A program made the translations under genes and the position numbers. Shown here in pieces: positions 29,991 to 38,175 of a stretch of DNA of 64,000 nt; within the stretch, counting starts at the first letter, position 1; each line of letters starts with the position of its first letter. Source of the DNA: Nonlabens antarcticus (GTDB lineage: Bacteria > Bacteroidota > Bacteroidia > Flavobacteriales > Flavobacteriaceae); contig NZ_JADFCO010000066.1 of NCBI RefSeq assembly GCF_015356755.1, positions 802,363 to 866,362 on the forward strand. The letters run 5' to 3'. The notes beneath the pieces are model-generated. The model worked only from the letters and a program-made list of their open reading frames with translations, did not search any database and was not told the origin of the DNA.

Positions 29991-29998
29991 CAAAAGTA
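29991..29998 (-). promoter_or_regulatory. -7 box TACTTTTG for ndk
   Basis: Perfect TAnnTTTG on the minus strand, 23 nt before the ndk start. No clear -33. Confidence 0.6.
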
Positions 29999-30236
29999 GT
30001 TCTTTCTGTCAGGCATTAAGCATTAGACACTTGGTTTTTTAATGATGCATTTTAATCACTGTTTACAATACGACCAATTCACCTTCGTTAACACTGATTC
30101 AACCTCTTTCATAAAGTCGGGAACTTAAATACGCGGAAAGAACTATCGGTTTTACAGATTCTCTCCTACTTAATTTTAGACATTCATTGTAGCTTCAAAT
30201 TGAGGTTGGCAGTTTTTTAAATCTGCTTAGAAATAT

Positions 30237-30244
30237 TACTTTTG
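30237..30244 (+). promoter_or_regulatory. -7 box TACTTTTG for nrnA
   Basis: Perfect TAnnTTTG ending 6 nt before ATG 30251, so the mRNA is predicted to have almost no leader. It also shows that the TTG at 30242 cannot be the start. Confidence 0.65.
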
Positions 30245-30250
30245 CAGTCT

Positions 30251-31276
30251 ATGGAAAAAGATCAATACGAGAGTCTTAAAAAAGAGCTTTCTACTACTAA
30301 AAAGATTATCATCGTTCCACATAAAAGCCCTGATGGAGATGCGGTAGGTTCCATTACAGCACTCTATGGTTATCTCAAGAAAAAAAACCATGAAGTTAGC
30401 ATGATTTCTCCTAACGATTTTCCTAGCTTTTTACAATGGATGAAGCATAGTGATGAGATATTGAACTATGAAATGAATAGAGATCAGTCTGATGATTTAA
30501 TTGCAGCAGCCGACCTGATTTTCATTCTAGATCATAATGCATTTCATCGCGCAGGCGATATGGAAACGCCCCTTTCCAAAGCAGATGCCACTTTTGTGAT
30601 GATTGATCACCACCAGCAACCAGACGATTTTGCAACTTATATGTATAGCGACACTGGCATGAGTAGTACTTGTGAGATGGTTTATCACTTTATCGAAAAC
30701 ATGGGTGAACTCGATAGCATCGATGAGAACATGGCTTCCAGTCTTTATACCGGCATATTAACAGATACTGGGAGTTTTAAATATCGTTCTACAACCTCTA
30801 CAACGTTAAGAGTAGCTGCAGATCTAGTGGATCTGGGAGCTGATAGTGAGGGGATCAACAGAAAAATATATGATGTAAATACGCCTACTCGCATGAAATT
30901 GTTAGGGGTGGCTTTAAACAACATGGTGATACTCGCAAAACACCGTACGGCTTATATTACTTTAACTCAAAAAGAGTTAGATGACAACAATTTTCAAAAA
31001 GGAGATACAGAAGGCTTTGTAAATTATGCCTTGAGTCTTGACAATATTGTTTTTGCTCAAATCTTTATAGAAAAAGCAGATGAAGGCATTATCAAAACAT
31101 CCTTACGCTCTAAGGGTAATTTTGATGTAAACACGATGGCTCGTGAAAATTGGAATGGCGGTGGGCATAAAAATGCAGCTGGCGGTCGATCAGATGAATC
31201 CATGAAAGATACCGTAGATAAATTAATTAGTATATTGCCACGCTATGAAGATGACTTACAAAGCACTCAAATATAG
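30251..31276 (+). CDS. nrnA: DHH-DHHA1 phosphoesterase (NrnA-like)
   Basis: A ~341-residue protein of the NrnA group, which degrades short oligoribonucleotides and can dephosphorylate pAp. PHKSPDGDAVGS at the N-terminus, FILDHN and the MIDHHQQ motif bind the two metals; the DHHA1 domain ends in WNGGGHKNAAGG. I use ATG 30251, not the TTG nine bases earlier, which lies in the promoter. The gldI gene overlaps its 3' end by 32 bp, a common flavobacterial arrangement. Confidence 0.9.
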   Translation: MEKDQYESLKKELSTTKKIIIVPHKSPDGDAVGSITALYGYLKKKNHEVSMISPNDFPSFLQWMKHSDEILNYEMNRDQSDDLIAAADLIFILDHNAFHRAGDMETPLSKADATFVMIDHHQQPDDFATYMYSDTGMSSTCEMVYHFIENMGELDSIDENMASSLYTGILTDTGSFKYRSTTSTTLRVAADLVDLGADSEGINRKIYDVNTPTRMKLLGVALNNMVILAKHRTAYITLTQKELDDNNFQKGDTEGFVNYALSLDNIVFAQIFIEKADEGIIKTSLRSKGNFDVNTMARENWNGGGHKNAAGGRSDESMKDTVDKLISILPRYEDDLQSTQI

Positions 31277-31808
31277 CCTTGCCATCACATTATTCGTGAT
31301 GCTTGCCAGCAGCTGTAAGAATCAAGTCGAAGTCCGTGAGCCTAAAAGCCGGAAGACTGCAACTACTACTAATTTTTCAATCGAACTCAATAAAGAGCGT
31401 AATGCCGCAGAAGAGAAATATATTGAAGGAATAATAGCGAAAGATTCTACGGAATTTACACGCTCACCTAACGGCTTCTATTATCGATTTGTTACTCAAG
31501 ACAGTATCGCCGGTGATCGTCCTGAATTTGGAGATCGCGTTGTATTTGAATATGATGTAAGTAATCTGGATGGAGATATCATATATAGTAAGGAGGAGAT
31601 TTCTCCTGTAACTAAAAGTCTTGAACAAGAATATGGAGTGTTCAAAGGCCTGCGAGAAGGATTGAAATTAATGCAAGTTAATGATGAAGTTATTTTCTAT
31701 TTCCCTTCTTACACAGCTTACGGGTTTTATGGAGATAATAATCGAATAGGTTTAAATACGCCGCTTGTAAGTAAAGTCAAACTTCTAGTTATAACAAAAT
31801 CAAAATAA
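31245..31808 (+). CDS. gldI: FKBP-type PPIase lipoprotein, GldI-like
   Basis: A 187-residue lipoprotein (signal KYSLAITLFVMLASSC, Cys24) with a C-terminal FKBP-like domain: GDRVVFEYDVSNLDG, GVFKGLREGLKLMQVNDEVIFYFPS and YGFYGD. GldI is an envelope peptidyl-prolyl isomerase needed for gliding and type IX secretion in Flavobacterium johnsoniae. The position after nrnA and before another PPIase lipoprotein supports the call. Helper of outer-membrane protein folding is the likely role. Confidence 0.8.
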   Translation: MKMTYKALKYSLAITLFVMLASSCKNQVEVREPKSRKTATTTNFSIELNKERNAAEEKYIEGIIAKDSTEFTRSPNGFYYRFVTQDSIAGDRPEFGDRVVFEYDVSNLDGDIIYSKEEISPVTKSLEQEYGVFKGLREGLKLMQVNDEVIFYFPSYTAYGFYGDNNRIGLNTPLVSKVKLLVITKSK

Positions 31809-31900
31809 TATAAACGATTCATCGCAATTTGCTCCTAGCTAGTTGAGACACTTTGAAATCGGTCTAAAGAAATGTGAACTAAATAATTAAAAATTAAGAA

Positions 31901-33037
31901 ATGAAGAAAACCCACGGCTTACTAATCGTTCTAGCCATAATTTTAACCGCATCTTGTAAGGACAAATATCCAGATGCTAAAGATGGAATTTATGCCGAAA
32001 TCGAGACCACAAAAGGTACGATGTTCGCAGAGCTTTACTATGAAGCTACACCTGCTACAGTAGCTAATTTTGTAGCACTCGCAGAAGGAAATCATCCAGA
32101 AGTAGCAGACTCATTGAAGGGAAAACCGTTTTATGATGGTCTCATCTTTCACCGTGTGATAGAAGGATTTATGCTTCAGGGTGGAGATATAACAGGAACT
32201 GGATCAGGTCAATTAAGCTATCAATTTGATCAAGAAATAGTAGATAGTTTGAAACACGATGCAAAAGGTGTTTTGTCCATGGCAAATGCTGGTCCTAATA
32301 CTAATGGAAGTCAGTTTTTTGTAATGCATGAACCTAACCCTAACCTGGATGGTGGTTATAATGTTTTTGGAAAAGTCATTGAAGGACTTGCGGTTATTGA
32401 TTCTATCGCAACGGTGGAAACAGGCGAGGCAGATAGACCTCTTGATAGCATTGTTATGAAAAAAGTAACAATTATCAGAAAGGGAAAAGCTGCAAAAAAA
32501 TGGGATGCCCCAGCAATATTCAAGGAGCAGCAGAAACTGTCTAAAGAACGTAAAGAAATGGAAGAAAAGCTTGCTGTAGAGCGCCGCGCTGCAGCACCTG
32601 CTATTAGAGAATCTAAAGCAAGTGAACTGGCTGCATTGAAAGAGAAAGCAACTAAAACTTCAACGGGAGTTGCCATTTATACCCTCAAAAAGGGAAGTGG
32701 TGAGAAGCCAGAGATAGGATCTACGATTCTATTAGACTATAGTGGGTATCTTGAAAGCGGTGTATTATTTGACAGCAGCGATCTAGAGGTTGCTCAAATG
32801 TTTGATGCCGTTAATCCACGTAAGCAACAAGCTAGTGCTTATCAAGCTATGCCTGTTCAATATAGCCCTGAAGTAGGAATGATTCCTGGTTTTAGAGAAG
32901 CCATGCTCAGTATGAACTACGGTGATGAAATCATTGCATTTATTCCGTCTGAACTAGCTTATGGCGCTAACGGTGGCGGACCTATTCCTGCAAACAGCAA
33001 CTTGATATTTGAAATGAAGATGCTTCCTAAGGAATAA
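31901..33037 (+). CDS. Cyclophilin-FKBP double-domain PPIase lipoprotein
   Basis: A 378-residue lipoprotein (LAIILTASC, Cys19) with two unrelated proline isomerase domains. Residues ~30-195 are a cyclophilin: FYDGLIFHRVIEGFMLQGGD, SMANAGPNTNGSQFFV. A charged, alanine-rich helical linker (~200-250) joins it to an FKBP domain (~260-378) with VLFDSSD, GMIPGFREAMLSMNYGDE and AYGANGGGPIPANSNLIFEM. With GldI directly upstream, this locus puts three isomerase domains in the periplasm. A terminator follows. Confidence 0.92.
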   Translation: MKKTHGLLIVLAIILTASCKDKYPDAKDGIYAEIETTKGTMFAELYYEATPATVANFVALAEGNHPEVADSLKGKPFYDGLIFHRVIEGFMLQGGDITGTGSGQLSYQFDQEIVDSLKHDAKGVLSMANAGPNTNGSQFFVMHEPNPNLDGGYNVFGKVIEGLAVIDSIATVETGEADRPLDSIVMKKVTIIRKGKAAKKWDAPAIFKEQQKLSKERKEMEEKLAVERRAAAPAIRESKASELAALKEKATKTSTGVAIYTLKKGSGEKPEIGSTILLDYSGYLESGVLFDSSDLEVAQMFDAVNPRKQQASAYQAMPVQYSPEVGMIPGFREAMLSMNYGDEIIAFIPSELAYGANGGGPIPANSNLIFEMKMLPKE

Positions 33038-33060
33038 ATTCAACTGCTAAATCTATTCTA

Positions 33061-33090
33061 AAAACGTGCTGCTACGCAGCGCGTTTTTTT
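33061..33090 (+). terminator. Rho-independent terminator after the double PPIase
   Basis: AAACGTGCTGC / GCAGCGCGTTT stem with one G-U pair and a 3-nt loop, then seven T. It lies 23 bp after the stop and shows that the ridA reading frame cannot begin at 33066. Confidence 0.9.
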
Positions 33091-33110
33091 ATTCCCCAAT
33101 TCTTTTAAAG

Positions 33111-33118
33111 TATCTTTA
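33111..33118 (+). promoter_or_regulatory. -7 box TATCTTTA for ridA, leaderless geometry
   Basis: TAnnTTTA followed by 4 nt (TCTA) and the ATG at 33123, the same spacing as at relA and the DUF2520 gene. Confidence 0.55.
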
Positions 33119-33122
33119 TCTA

Positions 33123-33518
33123 ATGAAGAAAATTATTTACACGAGCACTGCTCCCAACCCTATCGGGCCATATAACCAAGCCGTTTTGTGGCAAGGAAAA
33201 GAACAACAGACATTATATACCAGCGGTCAAATCGCTATAAATCCTAAAACGGGTGAATTAGAAACAGAAAGTCTGGAAAAAGAGACACACCTAGTTATGA
33301 AAAATCTAGAGGAAGTCTTGAAAGCAGCAGGTATGAACTTTAATGATGTCGTAAAAACAAGCATCTTTTTGAGCGACATGAAAAGCTTTGCAGTAGTTAA
33401 CAAAATTTACGGCGGATATTTTAATGAAGAAGATGCCCCTGCTCGTGAGACAGTAGAAGTTGCAAACTTACCTAAGTTTGTAAATGTAGAAATTTCAGCA
33501 ATTGCAATACGTGGATAA
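33123..33518 (+). CDS. ridA: RidA family enamine/imine deaminase
   Basis: A ~131-residue RidA/YjgF protein, which clears reactive 2-aminoacrylate formed by PLP enzymes. Marks: TAPNPIGPYNQAV, YTSGQIAI, DVVKTSIFLSDM, and APARETVEVANLPKFVNVEISAIA with the substrate-binding Arg. The start is ATG 33123; the longer frame runs back through a terminator. Followed at once by a nucleoside phosphorylase. Confidence 0.93.
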   Translation: MKKIIYTSTAPNPIGPYNQAVLWQGKEQQTLYTSGQIAINPKTGELETESLEKETHLVMKNLEEVLKAAGMNFNDVVKTSIFLSDMKSFAVVNKIYGGYFNEEDAPARETVEVANLPKFVNVEISAIAIRG

Positions 33519-33519
33519 T

Positions 33520-34389
33520 ATGGCCCTTTCAGAATCAGAACTAATTCTAAATAAAGACGGTAGTATCTACCATTTAAATTTAAGACCAGAACAATTAGCT
33601 CCAATTATAATTACGGTAGGAGACCCAGAGCGTGTGCCAGAAATCTCTAAGTACTTTGACGCTATTGAGTGTAAAGTTGGTAAGCGGGAGTTCCACACTC
33701 ATACAGGAACATTTAAGGGAAAACGGATAAGCGTTGTATCCACGGGAATAGGAACCGATAACATTGATATCGTATTCAATGAGCTAGATGCGCTTGTGAA
33801 TATTGATTTTGATACAAGACAAGTTAAAGAGAAATTGACTTCTTTAGACATCATACGCGTTGGAACCACTGGAGCTGTTCAACCTAATACACCTATTGAT
33901 TCCTTTCTACTTTCCCAGCGTGGTATAGGCTTTGATAGTTTATTACACTGGTATGAAAATGACATTAGTGACAAGAAATTTACTGATGCATTGGTTAAAG
34001 AATTGAACTTATCAGAGAATATGTCTAAACCTTACATCGTATCATGTGATCGCGATCTAGCAAGACAGTTCCAAACAATCGAAATGCTTAATGGGACCAC
34101 CATCACTAACGTCGGTTTTTACGGTCCACAAAGCAGAAGTTTACGCCTTGCTCCATCAAATAAAGAATTGAAACAATTGATTTCTAATTTTAACTATGAT
34201 GGTCACCAGATCACTAATTTAGAAATGGAAACTTCTGGTATTTATGCAATGTCTCACCTATTAGGTCACAGAGCAATTTCACTGAATTCTGTCGTAGCAA
34301 ATCGTGCTACCGGTCAGTTCAGTAGTGATCCAGAAGAAGCTGTAGAAAAATTGATACGGTTTACTCTGGAACGCATTGCAACTCTCTAA
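33520..34389 (+). CDS. Nucleoside phosphorylase (uridine-phosphorylase-like)
   Basis: About 289 residues from ATG 33520, one base after the ridA stop. ITVGDPERVPEI near residue 35 is the phosphate-binding loop of the NP-I fold; STGIGTDNIDIVFNEL and the late NLEMETSGIYAM supply the nucleoside site. The family splits nucleosides with phosphate for salvage. Uridine or another pyrimidine is likely, but I cannot fix the base. Confidence 0.88.
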   Translation: MALSESELILNKDGSIYHLNLRPEQLAPIIITVGDPERVPEISKYFDAIECKVGKREFHTHTGTFKGKRISVVSTGIGTDNIDIVFNELDALVNIDFDTRQVKEKLTSLDIIRVGTTGAVQPNTPIDSFLLSQRGIGFDSLLHWYENDISDKKFTDALVKELNLSENMSKPYIVSCDRDLARQFQTIEMLNGTTITNVGFYGPQSRSLRLAPSNKELKQLISNFNYDGHQITNLEMETSGIYAMSHLLGHRAISLNSVVANRATGQFSSDPEEAVEKLIRFTLERIATL

Positions 34390-36474
34390 TTGGCGATTTT
34401 TCTTAATAGATCTAAAAAACAATATTTGAAAGACTTTAATGAGTACCCATATCAGCATCGAGATATCAACTGGCTCAGTTTCAATGATAGAGTTTTGCAG
34501 GAAGCTGCAGATACTTCAAATCCTATCTATGAACGTTTGAAGTTTATTGCTATATTTTCCTCCAACCTAGATGAATATTTTAGAGTACGGGTTTCCCAAC
34601 TTAGACAGTTGAAAAAGGTCGAAAAGAATTTGCGCAAAAAGCTAGCACTGCGCCCTTCTAAGTTTGTAAAGCAACTGCTGGTTAAGGTTCACGAACAACA
34701 GCACTGGTTAGGTGAGATTTTCTTTGAATCTATTGTTCCAGAATTAGCTCAAAATCATATTCATTTACTTCACCACGACCAGTTGAAAAGTCGTTTTAAA
34801 AAGAAGGCTAAGGATTATTTTGAAACCCACTTAAATAATATAGTTGATTATGAATACGTCGAAGCCAGTAAATCCAGTGAAATATTCTTAAAAAATCAAC
34901 ATCTTTATTTACTGGTGACTTTTGAGAAGCAAGAAAAATATGGCGTAGTAACGATTCCTTCAAAAAAGCACGATCGGTTTATTGAGATTGATCAAACTGA
35001 CGAAGATCATTATATCTGCTTTTTAGACGATATAATTAAGCTGAAATTACCCGACTTATTTCCAGAAGAAAAAATTGTTGATGCATATGCCGTCAAACTT
35101 TCCAGAGATGCAGAGTTGTACATGGATATTGAGTTAGAAGGTGATCTTGAAGATAAAATTTATAAATCCTTAAAGCAACGTACAGACGGGCAACCCACTA
35201 GATTTCTTTATGATGAGCGCATGCCCAAAGACGTCATAAAAAACGTAAGAAAAAGTTTAGGTCTAGGAAAGATTGATATGGTTTCTGGAGGTTTTTATCA
35301 TAATTTTGATGACTTTTTTGGTTTTCCTGATCCTACTAGAAATCAAAGTTTACACGCTGGAGAACTACGGACTCTGGAACATTCACAACTGTACAACAAG
35401 AACTTTTTTGACGTTATTAGAGAAAAAGATCAGCTGGTTCACTTTCCATTTATGTCGTTTGATTACGTGCAAGAATTTATAGATCAATCTGCACAGGATG
35501 AGAAAGTGGAAGAAATAAAAATCAGTTTATATAGGGTTGCCGATGAAAGTGCTTTGACAGATTCATTATTGACTGCATTGAAAAATGGTAAAAAAGTAAC
35601 TGTTTTTGTTGAAGCAAAAGCAAGATTTGATGAAGAGAATAATATCAAATGGGGCCGTATTTTTGAAGAGCACGGCGCTACCGTAATCTATAGTTACCCT
35701 AGAATAAAAGTTCACAGTAAAGTTTTGCTTGTTTATAGAAAGGAAAACGGGAAATCAAAAAAGTACGCTTACATAGGAACTGGAAATTTTAATGCAAAGA
35801 CTTCAAAGATCTATTGTGATCATGGTCTTTTCACTGCCCATAAAGGGATTACTAAAGACCTAGGAAGGGTTTTTCAAGTCCTTCAAGGTGATCTAATAAT
35901 TCCAAGGGCAAAGGATTTATTGATCTCGCCATTTAGTACAAGAAGTACTTTTGAAGACTTAATTCGCAAGGAAACTGAAAATGCCAGTAATGGAATTGAC
36001 GCGCGTATTACGGCCAAAATGAATCAGTTGGAAGATCAAGGTTTGATCAATCTTCTGTATAAGGCAAGTCAGGCTGGAGTTAAGATCAGGCTAATTGTGA
36101 GAGGATTTTCCTGTCTTGTTCCTGGGCTCAAAGGAATCAGCGAGAACATTGAAATGACTTCCATTGTAGATCGTTTTCTAGAACATGGTAGAATTTATAA
36201 ATTCCATAATAATGGAGATCCATTGATTTACATGGGAAGTGCAGACTGGATGTCCCGTAATCTGGACCGTCGCATTGAGGTCCTCACTCCTATTTATGAT
36301 ACTGATATTTTTAAGGAACTGGATGAAATCCTTGATATTCAGATACAAGATAATACAAAGGCTAGAATCCACACACCACAGGAAAATAATCCTTTTGTAG
36401 ATCCTAAGGGAAATAAACCTGTTCGATCGCAGCATGCGATTTACAATTACCTCAAAAAGAAACACAACGTTTAA
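34390..36474 (+). CDS. ppk1: Polyphosphate kinase 1
   Basis: A 694-residue enzyme that makes polyphosphate from ATP. The N domain has INWLSFNDRVLQEA and FSSNLDEYFRVR; the catalytic domains carry KVTVFVEAKARFDEENNIKWGR, the phospho-histidine in IKVHSKVLLV, YIGTGNFNAKTSKIY and YMGSADWMSRNLDRRIE. Length is normal. The start is TTG 34390 immediately after the previous stop, so it is coupled to the nucleoside phosphorylase. The pairing with ridA and nucleoside salvage fits a stress or stationary-phase unit, which is inference. Confidence 0.96.
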   Translation: MAIFLNRSKKQYLKDFNEYPYQHRDINWLSFNDRVLQEAADTSNPIYERLKFIAIFSSNLDEYFRVRVSQLRQLKKVEKNLRKKLALRPSKFVKQLLVKVHEQQHWLGEIFFESIVPELAQNHIHLLHHDQLKSRFKKKAKDYFETHLNNIVDYEYVEASKSSEIFLKNQHLYLLVTFEKQEKYGVVTIPSKKHDRFIEIDQTDEDHYICFLDDIIKLKLPDLFPEEKIVDAYAVKLSRDAELYMDIELEGDLEDKIYKSLKQRTDGQPTRFLYDERMPKDVIKNVRKSLGLGKIDMVSGGFYHNFDDFFGFPDPTRNQSLHAGELRTLEHSQLYNKNFFDVIREKDQLVHFPFMSFDYVQEFIDQSAQDEKVEEIKISLYRVADESALTDSLLTALKNGKKVTVFVEAKARFDEENNIKWGRIFEEHGATVIYSYPRIKVHSKVLLVYRKENGKSKKYAYIGTGNFNAKTSKIYCDHGLFTAHKGITKDLGRVFQVLQGDLIIPRAKDLLISPFSTRSTFEDLIRKETENASNGIDARITAKMNQLEDQGLINLLYKASQAGVKIRLIVRGFSCLVPGLKGISENIEMTSIVDRFLEHGRIYKFHNNGDPLIYMGSADWMSRNLDRRIEVLTPIYDTDIFKELDEILDIQIQDNTKARIHTPQENNPFVDPKGNKPVRSQHAIYNYLKKKHNV

Positions 36475-36483
36475 ATATATATC

Positions 36484-37356
36484 ATGACGACTATAAACAT
36501 CGGTGGCGTTCCAGAACATTTCAACCTTCCATGGCATTTAGCTCTAGAGGATAACGCTTTCGCGAAAGCGAACATTGATTTACAATGGCAAGATATTCCA
36601 GAAGGAACAGGGAAAATGTGTCAGTTACTGCGTGATGGTGAACTGGATGTTGCCTGCATTTTAACGGATGGAATAGTCAAGGATATTATGGCGGGTAACC
36701 CATCAAAAATTATTCAAGTATATGTGGAATCGCCACTTTTATGGGGCGTACACGCGCCTGCCTCTATGATTGAAGAAGATACTGCGCAACTCATCGATCC
36801 CGTGATTGCCATCAGTCGTTATGGGAGTGGTTCACATTTGATGAGCTATTTACTAGCCAAAAGACACGATTGGAATCCAGAAACTTTAAAATTTGATTTA
36901 GTCAATACCATTGATGGAGCAGTGAAATCAATAAGTGCTGGAAACTCACAATTATTTTTATGGGAACGTTACATGACGCAACCATTAGTTGATCAAGAGA
37001 TCTTTAAAAGATTAGAAACTATCGCCACGCCATGGCCCAGCTTTGTGATCGCTGCAACAGATAATTGTTTTGCAGAAAAAGAGGCGGCGTTAGTAAAAAT
37101 GCTGCAAATAACTAATAGCTATTCCTCTGATTTTAAGGAGATACCAAGCATTGATCGTACCATTGCTTCACATTATGACCTGCAAGTGGGAGATGTTCAA
37201 CAATGGTTGCTGCGCACAGAGTTTACAGATCAACAGCTGAATGCCAAAACGGTTGCTAAAATCAGCAAGCAGTTTAAGGCCGTAGGAATATTAAAGGAGG
37301 AAATCACTTTAGAAAAGCTGATTCATAACCTACCGATTCCTGAAGAGGAGGAATAG
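36484..37356 (+). CDS. Cytosolic solute-binding-fold protein
   Basis: A 290-residue protein with the type 2 periplasmic-binding (NMT1/SsuA-like) pattern: INIGGVPEHFNLPWHLALED, then GTGKMCQLLRDGELDVACILTDG, VIAISRYGSGSHLMSYLLA and TIDGAVKSISAGNSQLFLWERY. It has no signal peptide or lipobox, so it should stay in the cytoplasm, and no ABC transporter genes are near. That points to a sensor or enzyme built on the fold; its ligand is unknown. AFAKA at residues 25-29 comes from the iterated palindrome. It ends 1 bp from the convergent ung gene, with no terminator. Confidence 0.75.
   Translation: MTTINIGGVPEHFNLPWHLALEDNAFAKANIDLQWQDIPEGTGKMCQLLRDGELDVACILTDGIVKDIMAGNPSKIIQVYVESPLLWGVHAPASMIEEDTAQLIDPVIAISRYGSGSHLMSYLLAKRHDWNPETLKFDLVNTIDGAVKSISAGNSQLFLWERYMTQPLVDQEIFKRLETIATPWPSFVIAATDNCFAEKEAALVKMLQITNSYSSDFKEIPSIDRTIASHYDLQVGDVQQWLLRTEFTDQQLNAKTVAKISKQFKAVGILKEEITLEKLIHNLPIPEEEE
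36555..36570. repeat. Iterated palindrome, exact copy (in the solute-binding-fold gene)
   Basis: Exact CGCTTTCGCGAAAGCG, read as AFAKA in the first helix region. Confidence 0.9.
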
Positions 37357-37357
37357 T

Positions 37358-38023
37358 TTACCATTCAATAGGCTGTTTTCTTTTTTCCTGCAAGTATCTA
37401 TTAGCTCTAGAGAAATGCTGGTTTCCAAACCAGTAGCCACGATTTGCACTTAAGGGTGACGGGTGACCGCTGGTTAATACAAAATGTTTCTTCTCATTGA
37501 TAAGCTTGATTTTAGTTTTAGCAAAACCGCCCCAAAGCATAAATACAAGATTTTCCCGCTCGTCAGAAAGTGTTTGTATCACCTTATCAGTGAATATTTC
37601 CCAACCTTTTTTTTGATGGCTTCCCGCCATTCCCTGCTCTACGGTCAATACTGTATTTAATAGTAACACACCTTGATCTGCCCAGCGTTCTAAATTTCCA
37701 GATTTAGGGTTAGGAATCTGTAAATCCTTTTGTTGCTCCTTAAAAATATTTATCAACGATGGCGGTGGTGGAACACCGTCTGCTACAGAAAAACACAAAC
37801 CGTTAGCTTGTCCTTTTCCATGATAAGGATCTTGTCCTATAATCACCACTTTGACCTTTTCAAATGGCGTGCGATCAAACGCCGCAAAAATCTTATTCCC
37901 AGGTGGAAAACAGACAGTTCTCTCGTATTCTGCTTTTACAAAACTAATGAGCGTTTCAAAATACTCCTGATTAAATTCCTCCCGCAACATTTCTTTCCAG
38001 CTTTCATCAATTTTAATAGACAT
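37358..38023 (-). CDS. ung: Uracil-DNA glycosylase
   Basis: A 221-residue family 1 UDG that removes uracil from DNA. The catalytic water-activating Asp65 is in VIIGQDPYHGKGQANGLCF, the uracil-binding Asn in LLLNTVLTVE, and the minor-groove loop is TSGHPSPLSANRG with the catalytic His. Normal length. It ends 1 bp from the convergent solute-binding-fold gene and is divergent from mutS2, another DNA-metabolism gene. Confidence 0.97.
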   Translation of the reverse strand: MSIKIDESWKEMLREEFNQEYFETLISFVKAEYERTVCFPPGNKIFAAFDRTPFEKVKVVIIGQDPYHGKGQANGLCFSVADGVPPPPSLINIFKEQQKDLQIPNPKSGNLERWADQGVLLLNTVLTVEQGMAGSHQKKGWEIFTDKVIQTLSDERENLVFMLWGGFAKTKIKLINEKKHFVLTSGHPSPLSANRGYWFGNQHFSRANRYLQEKRKQPIEW

Positions 38024-38159
38024 ATAGATCTCTTTCTGTAAAGTTAGGAAGGAATTTGGAGGATTTCAAGGTAGAAATTATAAACTAGTGGGTAAAAAAG
38101 ATACTTAAATCGGCCGTTAAAAATTGAATAATCAATGGCTTAAACTAGGCATCCTGCGT

Positions 38160-38167
38160 TATTTTTG
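38160..38167 (+). promoter_or_regulatory. -7 box TATTTTTG for mutS2
   Basis: Perfect TAnnTTTG, with 8 nt between it and the ATG at 38176. No -33 at the usual distance. Confidence 0.6.
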
Positions 38168-38175
38168 TACCACAT

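Noticed and set aside
33066..33122. Extended N-terminus of RidA
   Set aside because: It starts in a rho-independent terminator stem and crosses the ridA -7 box.
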